Shown: positions 37,441-47,302 of the stretch, piece after piece | How positions within the stretch are numbered: position 1 is the first letter of the stretch | Layout of the letters: the number at the start of each line of letters is the position of its first letter | Origin: JAWKOK01 sp963765875 | GTDB taxonomy: Bacteria; Chloroflexota; Anaerolineae; Caldilineales; Caldilineaceae | Assembly (NCBI GenBank): GCA_963765875.1 | Contig: CAVXYK010000003.1 | Coordinates: forward strand, 1-64,000 | DNA length: 64,000 bases | Direction of reading: 5' to 3' | Program-made: the position numbers and the translations under genes | The notes under the pieces: model-generated | The model's input: the letters and a program-made list of their open reading frames with translations, nothing else | Told to the model about the DNA's origin: nothing | The model's database searches: none

Positions 37441-38184
37441 ATGTGCCCTCCATTTCGCCTTGGTACGATGGGCGCCAAGTCATTTGACCTGACGCGGGGG
37501 TGCGATGAATACTTGACTGAATGCTCAGACCGCGAGCGTAGTACCCGACAACTAGAATTCCCATGGTAAAACTACCCGCTTGGAGGCGACACCAGCACCC
37601 AAGGGGCTCATTTCAAAATCATATTGAATTGCTTTGAGGCCGTCCGGGACGCTTGGTCCTGAGCGGCCAGAGGCTGTACACTGGATGGTACGAATGCGCT
37701 GATTTTCTGCCACACTACTGTCGGGCGACAGCAGTCATGTCAATTGAGATAGGGAATATCCTCATCAAATCTGTGTCAGATATTGTAACAGAGGGCGCAC
37801 CAATGAGCCAACGTTCCAATGGCCTTTTTGGCTATCAATTTGTCCAGTTATTGTCAATTTACAGGCCCTGAACATTTGTGCTACGCAAGATATGGACCGA
37901 TAGCGCCAAAGGTACACCAAATACCAATTCAGACGAATTTTCGGAAATCCAGATCTTTAAGGTTGGAATTAGAGATGCAAAACTGACCTCGATCGTCTGC
38001 TAAAATTGTCAACAGCCGAACTTGCAGTGTTTTCACCAGTAGCCAAGACTTATCACTCGAGTTATCCACAATATGGCAAAAGTCCGATGTACAAGTTTCT
38101 CGATCTGACAATATTTCTTGCAGAACCGATGACCATCTTTGTGTTTCAGCATATTTTCAATAAATGTTTTGATCGGCGGATCTT
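37441..38184. other. Candidate origin region upstream of dnaA
   Basis: 744 bp without a protein gene. One perfect DnaA box TTATCCACA is at 38062-38070, and the stretch 37930-38170 is distinctly AT-rich compared with neighbours (for example around GACAATATTTCTTGC and TTTTCAATAAATG). Position next to dnaA supports oriC. Only one perfect box was found, so this remains tentative. Confidence 0.35.
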
Positions 38185-39319
38185 ATGTTCTTTAACTACA
38201 GCATGCACATAGCCGACAATCGGTGGAGTCAACATAGTTTCGGCCGCGGTTGGTGGAAAATCTACTCAGATGACCCGCGCTGGACGCCGCCGCCCTACCC
38301 TCTTTTCAAGCGAGCCATTCGCCCTGGACAATTCGAGTATGTGGATCGGGCCAATCCGATCATGCTCCATTTGGATGCACTACGTCGCACGCAAGACCAT
38401 ATGACGGTTACCGGCGGCAACACTTTTGGCGCATCCGGATCCATCTTCGAGATGCCGGTCGCGGCCACGATGCTACTGATGGATCCCCGACAGACCGATC
38501 GCACAGCCTATCTCGCCGGATTCAGGTTTGTCAACGACAGCGATGTACTTGACCATTTTCTGTTCACCATTATGGAACAAGTCCGGCGCATGGGCTGCCG
38601 TCGCCTGGTCGGCCCAGTAGACTTCACGCCCGATCTAGGAGCGGGAGTGCTGCGCGACTATTTTGACAAGACGCCGCCTATCGGCACGCCTTATAATCCG
38701 CCCTATGTAGCAGAGCTGATGGATACTGCCATGCGGCCGTTGGGGCAGAGCCACCTCTATCAGTACGCTCTCACCGAAACTGCTGCGCCACAGCGTCAAG
38801 GTGGCCCGGCATTACTTTCACTCGTTCAACCGCAAAGATTGGCCGGAGACCTGTTCCCGATTTTTCGCAGCGGATTCGACGGGCTTCATGGCCAGCTCAC
38901 TCCAGATCAACCTGAGACAGAGTTCCTACTGGCGTGGCTAATGTCTTGGCCAACCGAAGCCTGGCTGGCGACTGTCAATCAAGAAGCGGCTGGCTTTGTC
39001 ATCTTGCAACCGGACCTATCCGATCGAATACGGCGCGCCGAATGGCGGACGCAACCCTCTTTGGCGCGAATGGTTGCACTGGCGGCAGCGGGCGCCGATC
39101 AATGCCGGCAGAGTCGTCTATCTTGGCGTGGCTGACCAATGGCGGGGAGAGGGAATTGGACGTCAACTCTGGCAACAAGCGCTCGCCGTGAGCCACGAAA
39201 AAGGCTGGCAAGAACTTACCGTCGGACCGGCTGCCGATGAGAGCAACGCAGCAGACTTCCTGATGCATATGGGTGCAACTCGTCGTCAACACTACACGAC
39301 ATACTACATGGATATGTGA
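38185..39319 (+). CDS. GNAT-like N-acetyltransferase family protein, one indel
   Basis: About 377 residues related to the large GNAT-type proteins whose N-terminal half is a degenerate acetyltransferase domain. The first frame (MFFNYSMHIADNRWSQHSFG; MHIADN at 38203 is an alternative start) runs to SDRIRRA. The second frame carries on from about 39043: NGGRNPLWREWLHWR, then the acetyl-CoA loop VADQWRGEGIGRQLW and SNAADFLMHMGATRR. One extra G near 39042 explains the break. Substrate unknown. Monocistronic, next to the candidate origin. Confidence 0.75.
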
Positions 39320-39326
39320 AGCAAAC

Positions 39327-41279
39327 TCACTGATAGCTCACCGCGTAGTCAGTCGGCACAACGCTGACCCAAGTTTTCCCAGGCTTGAGCGGCACTTCCT
39401 CTCCGCTGTCCGTATAGAAGCGAGGCATATCGCCACGGCTTTCGCTACGCCATGTGCCGGGATAGGCCTTGCCGTCACGGAAGACCACCGATCGACCTGA
39501 CCCAAAAAGATTCAGACGGATACTGGTGCTGCCCAATGAATCTTCCACAATGTCGGTCGACTGGTGGGGCACATATTGAACTACCACGTTTTCAACCGCA
39601 ATCTGGGCGCCGGTATTGCCGTCAAGGTGGGGCGCGCCGCCCATGGATCGACGATAGGCCCCGAGACCTCCATCATAGGCAAATGCAGCCTGGCTTCCGG
39701 TAGCCGACGGATAAGGAATGGCAATGCCAGATGCCGGCGCACCACCCGCAGGTGGACCGCCAAAAGTGAAGCCACGCAAGCGGGCAGGCTCCTCGACGCC
39801 CCAATCGGCCAGCCAGCGTCGAAGTTTATCGACACTTGTGCGAAGCCGCGTGCGATAGTCGCTTCCCAGGCTGACGGAATAGCGAGTATTCGAAGCATCA
39901 TCCAGATCCACATCCATGTACGGAAAGGGCGCTTGATGCTTCAATAGGTATCGCACTCCATCGCTGGCTCCTGAACAGGCCAGCCCCGCGTTAAAGAGGG
40001 CCCCAAGATAGTAGTTGATCAGACGCGCACTGCGCACAGGCCCGATCTGGTCAGCCGATTCGCCCAGGAAGACGCCGCTGAAGCGTGTGATCCCATACCC
40101 TTCCATGATGTATTCGTACATGACGTCGGCCTGGCTTGTGCCATACTGAGGTCGGGCTGCATAGTCGTTGTTGATACAGACAATGATGGGTCGCACGCCC
40201 TGGCTTACGGCGCCCAGCGGAAGGCCAGTCAATGGATTTGTACCGCCACTTGCGCCAAAACCGCCATCACCGGGAAGACCTGGAGCGGCAGCAGGAGCCT
40301 CCGGAACTTGTGCACCGCCAACAGCCTGTGGCGCCTCCGGGATAGGTGGGCTTGCCGCCAGAGCCAGATCGGTGATGGCGGCATCGGCCGCCATCGTCAC
40401 AAATTGGGCACTGACCCAGGCCGAGGTCTGATCGCCGGCTGACGTACAGCAGACTTGCAACCAGTTGCTTGATTCATTGCGCCCCGTCAGGTCCAGAATC
40501 TGCCCCTTGCTTGCCTGGCCAATCGTTGGAAATCGAGTATCAGGCCCACCGCGCAGGTTGATCAGATCAGCATTGACCAATCCTTGGTTCGAAGCCAGTT
40601 CGGTCTGCGCATCGACACTATCCGGTGCTTCTTCAGACCGGACGACCGGTTGGTCAATCTCCAAATATCGCGCGTCAACCCACTGCTCAACATCAGATCC
40701 AGCTATGTTCTCGTCTAATTCGCCCGCCTTTTCCCCGTTCCCTGCTCTTTCGTCAATCGAGCAACAGACACGCAGCCACTTGCCATCAACTGAACGGTCC
40801 AGGATCTGCAATCGTGCGCCACCCTCCAAGGTACCAACGACCCCGGCACTTGTCGCAGGAGCGCTGCGCACATTGACCAGAGCAGCCAGCACGCGTCCGA
40901 CCGGGATAGGCGTCGGCTCAGGCGTTTGGGTTGGTACAAGAATCATCCCGTTACCTGCAGTTGAAGCGCCAGCTGTATCAGATGTGGGGTTGATGATCAG
41001 TTCATCGGTTGGTTTCAGGATGGGTTCATTCACGGGCAAGCTGGTCGCCGGCGGGACGGTCGCGGCCAACAATGTCGCCAACGGATCGTCCGCCGACAGC
41101 GAATCAGTGGGTTGGGGCGTTTCGGCTTGTTCGGCCGTCGGCTCAGGCGACGGTTGATCAGCGTCATCTCGATTGCAGGCCCCCAGGGATAGTGCGAACA
41201 AGAGCAAAAGAACGATCGTTGATGCGGTTCGAATGTGGGCGTGAAGTTGCAATCGATCAACTGACAAGTGCAAAGGCAT
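39327..41279 (-). CDS. Lipoprotein with two SH3b domains and a DUF3048 (YerB-like) domain
   Basis: 650-residue surface lipoprotein. Signal: basic start then TIVLLLLFALSLGAC, lipobox Cys at about 35. A Pro/Thr/Glu-rich linker is followed by two SH3b domains, each ending in a double Cys: GKWLRVCCSIDERAG and SNWLQVCCTSAG. From about 345 the DUF3048 domain begins NPLTGLPLGAVSQGVRPI and contains SQADVMYEYIMEGYGITR and GPVRSARLINYYLG. Cell-wall attachment or envelope maintenance is inferred from SH3b. The stop is 8 bp from the GNAT stop. Confidence 0.85.
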   Translation of the reverse strand: MPLHLSVDRLQLHAHIRTASTIVLLLLFALSLGACNRDDADQPSPEPTAEQAETPQPTDSLSADDPLATLLAATVPPATSLPVNEPILKPTDELIINPTSDTAGASTAGNGMILVPTQTPEPTPIPVGRVLAALVNVRSAPATSAGVVGTLEGGARLQILDRSVDGKWLRVCCSIDERAGNGEKAGELDENIAGSDVEQWVDARYLEIDQPVVRSEEAPDSVDAQTELASNQGLVNADLINLRGGPDTRFPTIGQASKGQILDLTGRNESSNWLQVCCTSAGDQTSAWVSAQFVTMAADAAITDLALAASPPIPEAPQAVGGAQVPEAPAAAPGLPGDGGFGASGGTNPLTGLPLGAVSQGVRPIIVCINNDYAARPQYGTSQADVMYEYIMEGYGITRFSGVFLGESADQIGPVRSARLINYYLGALFNAGLACSGASDGVRYLLKHQAPFPYMDVDLDDASNTRYSVSLGSDYRTRLRTSVDKLRRWLADWGVEEPARLRGFTFGGPPAGGAPASGIAIPYPSATGSQAAFAYDGGLGAYRRSMGGAPHLDGNTGAQIAVENVVVQYVPHQSTDIVEDSLGSTSIRLNLFGSGRSVVFRDGKAYPGTWRSESRGDMPRFYTDSGEEVPLKPGKTWVSVVPTDYAVSYQ

Positions 41280-41818
41280 GAAAACGACGATCCTTCCTAC
41301 GATTCTCTTTGATTTCTGGTGACTTCGGCCTCAAATAGATGCCGGTGCCGATCCGTTCCAGACCGGCTAATGTCACAACGCTCCCATCATACCCAGGCCG
41401 CAAAATGGCGTCAAAGCGGGCTCGCCTTGATCTGGAGGACGTCGTCAAAGTGCCATGTATATGGTGCCACGAGCACGTCAGTCATAGGCACTTTTGCGCA
41501 TAACCGACAAATGCTTACTCAATGGGCAAATCGCGAATAAATCGTCCACAACGCATGAAATCCGCATCCTATCAGCGAAACGCGCCCTCAGGCGCTGAGT
41601 CGGCTTGGCGCCAACAGCGGCGGGATATACCCTGCCGCAGCGATGCAGTCCCTCGGGGATTCTTACGCGATTGCCCTGCACTTTCCAAGCAGCAGAGTTG
41701 ATTGACGCGATCTATCTGCTACAATAGGGCTTACTTAAATCGGGATTGTCCGAAGAAGCACCCGCTGACAAGGCGTCGGATCTGCTTTTGAGTACAAGCG
41801 CGTAGCGAGGTCTGAGTG
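41280..41818. other. Gap before the DUF2231 gene
   Basis: 539 bp with no convincing gene on either strand. A promoter TTGATT (41698-41703), 16-bp spacer, TACAAT (41720-41725) points to the gene at 41819. Several small GC-rich stems occur around 41580-41640. Confidence 0.45.
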
Positions 41819-42298
41819 ATGAACGTGCACATCCATCCAGCTGTCGTTCACTTTCCCATTGCATTGCTAATCTTCGGCAGCGCGGCGGGCTTGCTCTATC
41901 TATACTGGCGCGCCGATGTATCGTTGCGATCCCTAACCTGGTGGCCACTGCTAGCCGGTTGGGTTGCCACACTGGCGGCCGTGTTGACTGGTCTTTTCGA
42001 CCAACGGAATCTCCCCCCCGACGCTCCCTATCAGAATACGCTCAACTGGCACATTGGCACGGGGTTAGCACTGGTTGTCATCTATGGATGGCTACTTTAC
42101 CGTAGTTGGATCTTCAACTCGGCCAAAGCCCGGCAGCAGCGTGCGCGAACCGCCGATAATTATGACAATCTCCTTGATGACCCGACAGCACGGTGGTGGA
42201 TCACTGGGTTATTGATCGTGGGCGCGGCGTTGGTCGTCGCCAGCGGGTGGAATGGCGGGCAGTTGGTCTACTTCTGGGGTGTCAATGTGGGGATCTAG
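41819..42298 (+). CDS. DUF2231-family membrane protein
   Basis: 159 residues with four predicted helices. It starts MNVHIHPAVVHFPIALLIFG, the HPxxVHFP pattern of DUF2231, whose conserved His residues may bind a cofactor. ATG 41819 is preferred over GTG 41816. Helices: FPIALLIFGSAAGLLYL, WWPLLAGWVATLAAVL, IGTGLALVVIYGWLLY, WITGLLIVGAALVVA. The stop is directly followed by the palindromic repeat at 42298. Function unknown. Confidence 0.75.
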   Translation: MNVHIHPAVVHFPIALLIFGSAAGLLYLYWRADVSLRSLTWWPLLAGWVATLAAVLTGLFDQRNLPPDAPYQNTLNWHIGTGLALVVIYGWLLYRSWIFNSAKARQQRARTADNYDNLLDDPTARWWITGLLIVGAALVVASGWNGGQLVYFWGVNVGI

Positions 42299-42422
42299 AA
42301 CGATGAGAGCACACTTCAGCATTCCGGATCTGAGCCGCTGTACGCTCTACTTGGAGGCTACAGTCTGGCTCAATCCCGGATTGCTAGCGCACACGTGTTG
42401 GTCCTTCAAACAGCTTCTCAGG
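42298..42422. repeat. MITE-like palindromic repeat, copy 2 (reverse orientation)
   Basis: Reading the minus strand, AGAAGCTGTTTG, then GTGTGCGC, CAATCCGGGATTG and finally GAAGTGTGCTCTCATC align in order with copy 1 at 6463-6544. It carries an extra 45-bp palindromic insert (TGAGCC...GGCTCA) in the loop. One terminal repeat is degenerate. Confidence 0.55.
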
Positions 42423-42440
42423 TTTCATATCAAAGAAGCG

Positions 42441-44186
42441 CTAGACCGTATGGTACCAATTGCTGGAATCCTCTTCCGCCCGGTCCAGTTCGGCCAATGC
42501 GGTCCTGGCAGCTGCCAATTCTTGTTCCAGCCCTTTGATCTTCTCAGCCAACACTTGACGCTCCTCCTCGGGAGAGAGCGATTGAAGAGCCGACTCTTCG
42601 GGGCCCATTGGGAAGTCCATCGAGAGGTTCGTCTGTGAGCTCGCATGTGCGCCCATCTGGCCGTCTTTCCGAATCACCATCACGTGGTAGCCCCAAACGA
42701 TGGCGGCGATGAGACTGCGGGCGATGTCCCCGGCCGTCTGCACTGAAAGTATGTCAGCCATCGGATCGCCAAGCAACCAGAGAAAGATGCGATAGACGAC
42801 CTGGATGAGATAGTAGAGAATGAAGAGCGCACTCACCAGCGCGATTCCATAGAGATAGACGCGTCGTGGTCCAGAACTACGCTCATCTGCACCCGGTTCA
42901 TCATCCCGACCGGCCACAGACTGTACGGCACGCCAATGATTGGACCAGACCGGCGTGCCCACAGCCAGTAAGCTAAGTCCAGTTGCCAACGGAACGACCC
43001 AAATGCTATGTCTACCGCCGACGCCCTGGGGGCCAAAGAGCCAATCGAGGAGTGCAGTCGTCATCTCTGCGGCGCCGTACCAGACGATACCTAGCGCGAC
43101 CGCAGCCAGCAAGTAGTAGTAGACCCGACGCACCATGACGCTCTCGGCGCTCTCCCCTACCGCCTCAATCTCGTCTCTGAGATTGCGCCAGTGCCACCAC
43201 CACATCACGGCACCGACGGCCCCAACAGCCAGCGGAGTCGTGAGATCGCTCAACAAACTTACTAATGACCCCGAGCCTTCGCCCAACAGAATCAGCAGCA
43301 ACTCACGTAGCAGCAGCGTAGCCGGCGCCAATGTGGCCAGCGCACTGATCACAACACTGGCATAGAGATAGACCCGGCGCAGCCCTGTCTTGCCCTCAGC
43401 CGGATTGGCAGCGATGATCGATTGCCAACGTAGCTGAGTGACTCGCATCAACAGCGCGCCAATTAGTAGCATGGCAATGCCATCGCTCAACTGATTGCGC
43501 CTCAACTGATCGCCGATGCTCGACCCCAAGAACTCGATCAACGCATCGAACAATACTTCCAGGATTAGCGCACCGCCGGCAAGCACCATTACAAGACCGA
43601 TTAGGCCAATAATAGTCTGGTACAATCGCCGCCACGCGCCGGCTATGCCGACCTCGACACCATAATCGCCGTCGCTCACCAAAACGCTGTGGAGATAAAT
43701 CTGCAGCGCTCCGGCTGCAACAGCCATCAACACCAGATGTAGCCAGTCGCTGGGCCAGACGCGAACCTCAGAAAGTGCTCCGCCAAAGGCCACAAAGGAC
43801 ACATCACGCAGTAGCCAATCGAGACTGTAGAGTGCATACCCGGCGCAAACGGCAGACGCCAAATAGAGGGCAAACTTGCGCAGACCCGCCTGTTTCTCCA
43901 TGGGCGAGTTAAGTCGGCGTTGAACGTACCCCCAATGCAGAAGGAAAATCGGTGTCGCGACCACGAGTATGCCTGCATTGAGGGCAATGGCGTTGCGTAC
44001 CCACATGTCGCTATTCACGGCAACGCCGCCGCTCAGCCAGACTTCGCTCAGGACGTCCAGCAACTGATCAAACGAGATCAAGCCTGCGATCAAGCTCGCC
44101 AGAATGACCAGGTAGAAGTAGAGTCGACGGACCATCGTCAATCGCGGTGATTCGAGCTCTGCTACGCTATGGTCAATTGTGGTCAT
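42441..44186 (-). CDS. Multi-repeat DUF5671-type membrane protein
   Basis: 581 residues with about 14 predicted helices. The motif RR[VL]Y.Y recurs five times or so at the start of two-helix units: VRRLYFYLVILAS, LRRVYLYASVVIS, VRRVYYYLLAAVAL, PRRVYLYGIALVSA, with FALYLASAVCAGY as a weaker copy. This matches DUF5671 repeats. The C-terminus ends in a coiled coil (EEERQVLAEKIKGLEQELAA). MTTIDHS at 44186 is the likely start. No function is known. A short single-helix protein is encoded just upstream. Confidence 0.7.
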   Translation of the reverse strand: MTTIDHSVAELESPRLTMVRRLYFYLVILASLIAGLISFDQLLDVLSEVWLSGGVAVNSDMWVRNAIALNAGILVVATPIFLLHWGYVQRRLNSPMEKQAGLRKFALYLASAVCAGYALYSLDWLLRDVSFVAFGGALSEVRVWPSDWLHLVLMAVAAGALQIYLHSVLVSDGDYGVEVGIAGAWRRLYQTIIGLIGLVMVLAGGALILEVLFDALIEFLGSSIGDQLRRNQLSDGIAMLLIGALLMRVTQLRWQSIIAANPAEGKTGLRRVYLYASVVISALATLAPATLLLRELLLILLGEGSGSLVSLLSDLTTPLAVGAVGAVMWWWHWRNLRDEIEAVGESAESVMVRRVYYYLLAAVALGIVWYGAAEMTTALLDWLFGPQGVGGRHSIWVVPLATGLSLLAVGTPVWSNHWRAVQSVAGRDDEPGADERSSGPRRVYLYGIALVSALFILYYLIQVVYRIFLWLLGDPMADILSVQTAGDIARSLIAAIVWGYHVMVIRKDGQMGAHASSQTNLSMDFPMGPEESALQSLSPEEERQVLAEKIKGLEQELAAARTALAELDRAEEDSSNWYHTV

Positions 44187-44298
44187 TGACGTTCGCCTCC
44201 ATGACAAATTGTCTCAGTGGTCGACACCCCTTCGTAGGGCGAGTATCCTTCAACATGGCATCCGGCAGAACCATCGTCGTTTTGACAATGTACACGGT

Positions 44299-44778
44299 TT
44301 AGTAGAAGAATTCCGGGGTGTTCAGCTTCCATGTGCCGTCTTCGAGGATTACTTCCACGGTACGCTGGTTGCTCCATGTCGAGCCGGTCCCAAATGGACC
44401 TGAACTGCGATAGGTATCCAGGACAAATGTGACCAAAGCCTGGTCCGGATTCTGATCGTCAATCTCGACCGAGAGAATACGCAGACGCCGAGAAGTGTTA
44501 TCACTGTCGTAGTTGCGGGTTCCGCTCAACGGACTGTAGGTGTAATCAGGGCCTTCCTCGTCGAGAATACGCGCAGAATACTGCTCGCGCGCCGTAAACA
44601 GGTCTCCCGTTTGGAGTGCGACAAACGCGTTGTGAACTGGTGTCCCGGGTTCGTTTTCGGTGAGGTAGCTTTCGATAGTAGGCCCGTCGTCGTCTGTCAG
44701 ATTGACCGTAACAACGGCAGCGACGAGCAGTAACAGCACAATGCCAACGACAATTGCAGTGAACTTATCGATCTTCAC
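44299..44778 (-). CDS. Single-helix exported protein of unknown function
   Basis: 159 residues. GTG 44778 is the start, with AGGAG 8 bases upstream. One N-terminal helix, FTAIVVGIVLLLLVAAVVTV, anchors a mainly beta outer domain ending VEVILEDGTWKLNTPEFFY, which resembles small DUF4878/NTF2-like envelope domains in pattern (TFVLDTYRSSGPFG, WSNQRTVEV). It is 112 bp upstream of the DUF5671 gene on the same strand, so they may be co-transcribed. The 267-bp gap upstream holds the ATCTGTGT/TCTGTGGC repeat words. Confidence 0.65.
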   Translation of the reverse strand: MKIDKFTAIVVGIVLLLLVAAVVTVNLTDDDGPTIESYLTENEPGTPVHNAFVALQTGDLFTAREQYSARILDEEGPDYTYSPLSGTRNYDSDNTSRRLRILSVEIDDQNPDQALVTFVLDTYRSSGPFGTGSTWSNQRTVEVILEDGTWKLNTPEFFY

Positions 44779-45045
44779 ACTAATTGCTCCTTGGTTCAGC
44801 GGGTGAATCTACTTGCCACTGAGAGAATATACAGGGGATCACCGAGCTAGAGCAGAGGTGTCCAGACGAATCCCGGTACCATCTGTGTCTTATCATTATT
44901 CCATCTGTGTGAGTCTGTGGCGAAAATGCCTTTTGCAGTGAACTCATATTGTAGACGAGGGGAGATGGCGACCAAGTTCCACGAATATTATTCCATCGAT
45001 CGAGCTGCGTGAACGATCGTCGATAGAAACGCCGAAGAGTTGGCT

Positions 45046-45828
45046 TCAGTCTTCTTGGCCTGGAGTAAACTCCAGCAGCTCAAACACGGGGCCATTGCGG
45101 CCCTCACGGTACTTGGCCAGCGGATATGGCGGCTCGACACCGATCCAGGCTTCCGACTGTCTGCTGTCCCCATCAAGATCAACGTGCCAAGTGTCATACG
45201 TGCCCGCCGGCACCTCGATCTTGTCGCGGCCCACTACCTGCAAGGTCACCCGATCATGCTGATCGGCGACCGGCAGATAGCTGTTGAATTGGGTTGCATA
45301 ATCTTCAGCCAGGGGAAGCATGCGCGCCAACTGCAGAATGGTACGCTGATCGCGCGCATCGCTGGGAATGTTTGAACGTTGGGGCGTTGTATTGTTGTCG
45401 ACGGTGGTCAAACGCATGTCGACCTGGCCCTGACTGTATTGGGAGAAGACCATCTCGTTGCCCTCGGGGCGAGTGCGAATGAGCGTGGAGGACCTTGGCC
45501 GAAGCCCGGCGTTGGTCGCTTCGACAACCACGAGTTCCGTATCGCCAGGCGTCACGATCTCGCGTCGGATGGTCCAATCTTCGGGGCCGACGTACCGGCC
45601 GCCCGGAATCATGTCGAAACGAACGGTGCCAATGTTCTCATCTCCATTTTCGGAGATCCGATATAGCGCAACTTCATCGGCCGCCCACGGCGGCTCGTTG
45701 TACGAGAACGGCTGTATATCCGGCTGAACGCTACAACCTGCCATGAGTATCGACAGCATCAGTAACAAGGCTGCACTCAGCACAGCCGGACGCCGACAGA
45801 TCGATAATGAGGTTAGCTGTTTTCTCAA
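45046..45828 (-). CDS. Exported lipoprotein, DUF3108-like
   Basis: About 260 residues. The reading frame is open much farther upstream, but a terminator stem at 45851-45881 lies in that part, so a start after it is preferred. TTG 45828 gives a good signal peptide: RKQL..., LLLMLSILMAGC (lipobox). The mature domain ends KIEVPAGTYDTWHVDLDG and GVEPPYPLAKYREG, resembling DUF3108, a beta-rich envelope domain. Start remains uncertain (45912 possible). Confidence 0.6.
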   Translation of the reverse strand: MRKQLTSLSICRRPAVLSAALLLMLSILMAGCSVQPDIQPFSYNEPPWAADEVALYRISENGDENIGTVRFDMIPGGRYVGPEDWTIRREIVTPGDTELVVVEATNAGLRPRSSTLIRTRPEGNEMVFSQYSQGQVDMRLTTVDNNTTPQRSNIPSDARDQRTILQLARMLPLAEDYATQFNSYLPVADQHDRVTLQVVGRDKIEVPAGTYDTWHVDLDGDSRQSEAWIGVEPPYPLAKYREGRNGPVFELLEFTPGQED

Positions 45829-45850
45829 CCAGGTGAAGCCAACGGTCAAA

Positions 45851-45881
45851 GAAGTCAGGCTTTTTGAAAAAGCCTGACTTC
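45851..45881 (-). terminator. Terminator after the M20 hydrolase gene
   Basis: GAAGTCAGGCTTTTT (45851-45865) and AAAAAGCCTGACTTC (45867-45881) pair perfectly around one G. Confidence 0.75.
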
Positions 45882-45916
45882 GGGGCCTCCAATTGTGCGC
45901 TACTGCTCGCATAAGA

Positions 45917-47140
45917 CTACTGATGGGTCTCCATCCACTCGATGGCGGCAGCGGCCAATGACGCCGCGCCGATCGGTAACGCATCTTCGTCCATCTTAAA
46001 GTCCGCACGGTGCAATAGGAAGTAGTCGTCACCCCAATCCGGGCTATGCACGCCGATGCGCAAGAAACAGCCAGGCGCGGCCTGGGCCATGTAGCTAAAG
46101 TCTTCCGCGCCCATCACCTTGTCACCTTCGAGCACTTTGTCTTCACCCAGAAGTTCTTGGGTTGCAGCAATCATGGTTGCGGCTGCCTCAGGCGAGTTGA
46201 CGGTCGCTGGATAGCCGGGATAGATGGTCAAATCAAACGTGCCGCCAAATGCCTCGACCACACCGCAGACCTTGCGCAGTTCCTCCTGAAGCAGAACACG
46301 CGCCTCGGGTGAGAAGGTGCGAATGGTTCCGGTCAGCTCAACAGAATCCGGGATCACATTGTTGACTGTGCCGCCATGGACAGTACCGATGGTGATGACG
46401 CCCGGATCCAGCGGATCCAACCGACGGCTGACAATCTGCTGGACGCTGGTGATGAAAACACCGGTCAGTGCAATGGGATCGACCGCACCCTGGGGGCGGG
46501 CAGCGTGTCCGCCGGATCCATGAATAACCACCGTAAAGCGATCGGCCGCCGCCAACATCGGACCCGGCCGCGTGGCCACATAGCCGGCATCATTGGTGGG
46601 ATCGACATGCAGCCCAAAGACAGCATCGAGCCCATCAAGCGCGCCTTCATCGACCATACGCATTGCGCCCGACTTGCCCTCCTCATCCTGTGCCTCTTCA
46701 CTGGGCTGAAAGAGGAGGCGGATATTCCCGGGCAATCGACCTTGGTCAGCCAGTCCTTTGAGAATTGTGGCGGCGCCCAGCAGCATGGCTGTATGCGAAT
46801 CATGACCGCAAGCATGCATAATGCCTGGCCGCGTACTGTCGAACTCGCTGCCGTTGATCTCCTCAATGGGCAGGGCGTCCATGTCCGCGCGAAGGCCGAC
46901 AGTCGGCCCATCGCCGCCACGGATGAACCCCACAACGCCGGTTTTGGCGACTTCGGTTTCGGTCTTGATCTCCAGATCGCCCAGCGCTGCGTTGACCAGC
47001 GCACCGGTGCGGTGTTCATCAAACGTGAGCTCCGGATAGCGATGGATAGTACGGCGCCACGTGCGAATCTGTTCATGAATCTGATTGGCACGATCCAGCA
47101 GCTCTTGCTTAGAGATCTTTTCGGATTTAACCTCGGACAT
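45917..47140 (-). CDS. M20-family amidohydrolase (hippurate hydrolase/IAA-amino acid hydrolase type)
   Basis: 407-residue metallohydrolase that cleaves N-acyl amino acids or related amides. Start 47140 has AAAGGTGAT upstream (MSEVKSEKISKQELL). Motifs: HRYPELTFDEHRT, GLRADMDALPIEE, MHACGHDSHTAML with the metal-binding Cys-Gly-His, LLFQPSEEAQ (catalytic Glu), GLHVDP and the C-terminal MGAEDFSYM. The dimerisation insert begins FTVVIHGSGGHAARPQ. Exact substrate not predictable. A beta-propeller gene is upstream and terminated separately. Confidence 0.92.
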   Translation of the reverse strand: MSEVKSEKISKQELLDRANQIHEQIRTWRRTIHRYPELTFDEHRTGALVNAALGDLEIKTETEVAKTGVVGFIRGGDGPTVGLRADMDALPIEEINGSEFDSTRPGIMHACGHDSHTAMLLGAATILKGLADQGRLPGNIRLLFQPSEEAQDEEGKSGAMRMVDEGALDGLDAVFGLHVDPTNDAGYVATRPGPMLAAADRFTVVIHGSGGHAARPQGAVDPIALTGVFITSVQQIVSRRLDPLDPGVITIGTVHGGTVNNVIPDSVELTGTIRTFSPEARVLLQEELRKVCGVVEAFGGTFDLTIYPGYPATVNSPEAAATMIAATQELLGEDKVLEGDKVMGAEDFSYMAQAAPGCFLRIGVHSPDWGDDYFLLHRADFKMDEDALPIGAASLAAAAIEWMETHQ

Positions 47141-47263
47141 GATCTGATCACCTTTCAATTGAAAAAAATAACGCGACCGATTGACTTCAAGATGGCAGCA
47201 AGTGGCAATGTGACCGATCCTAGCCCACCACCGTATTATCAGAACTAGCGCAAGAACAAAAAA

Positions 47264-47284
47264 CCGGCGCATTGGATGCGCCGG
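47264..47284 (-). terminator. Terminator after the beta-propeller gene
   Basis: CCGGCGCAT (47264-47272) and ATGCGCCGG (47276-47284); read on the minus strand it is followed by TTTTTTGTTCTTG. Confidence 0.85.
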
Positions 47285-47302
47285 CTCAGTCATTCATGTC
47301 AG

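Noticed and set aside
41257..41448. Short minus-strand frame upstream of the DUF3048 gene
   Set aside because: It overlaps the start of a genuine gene and shows no protein pattern or ribosome site.
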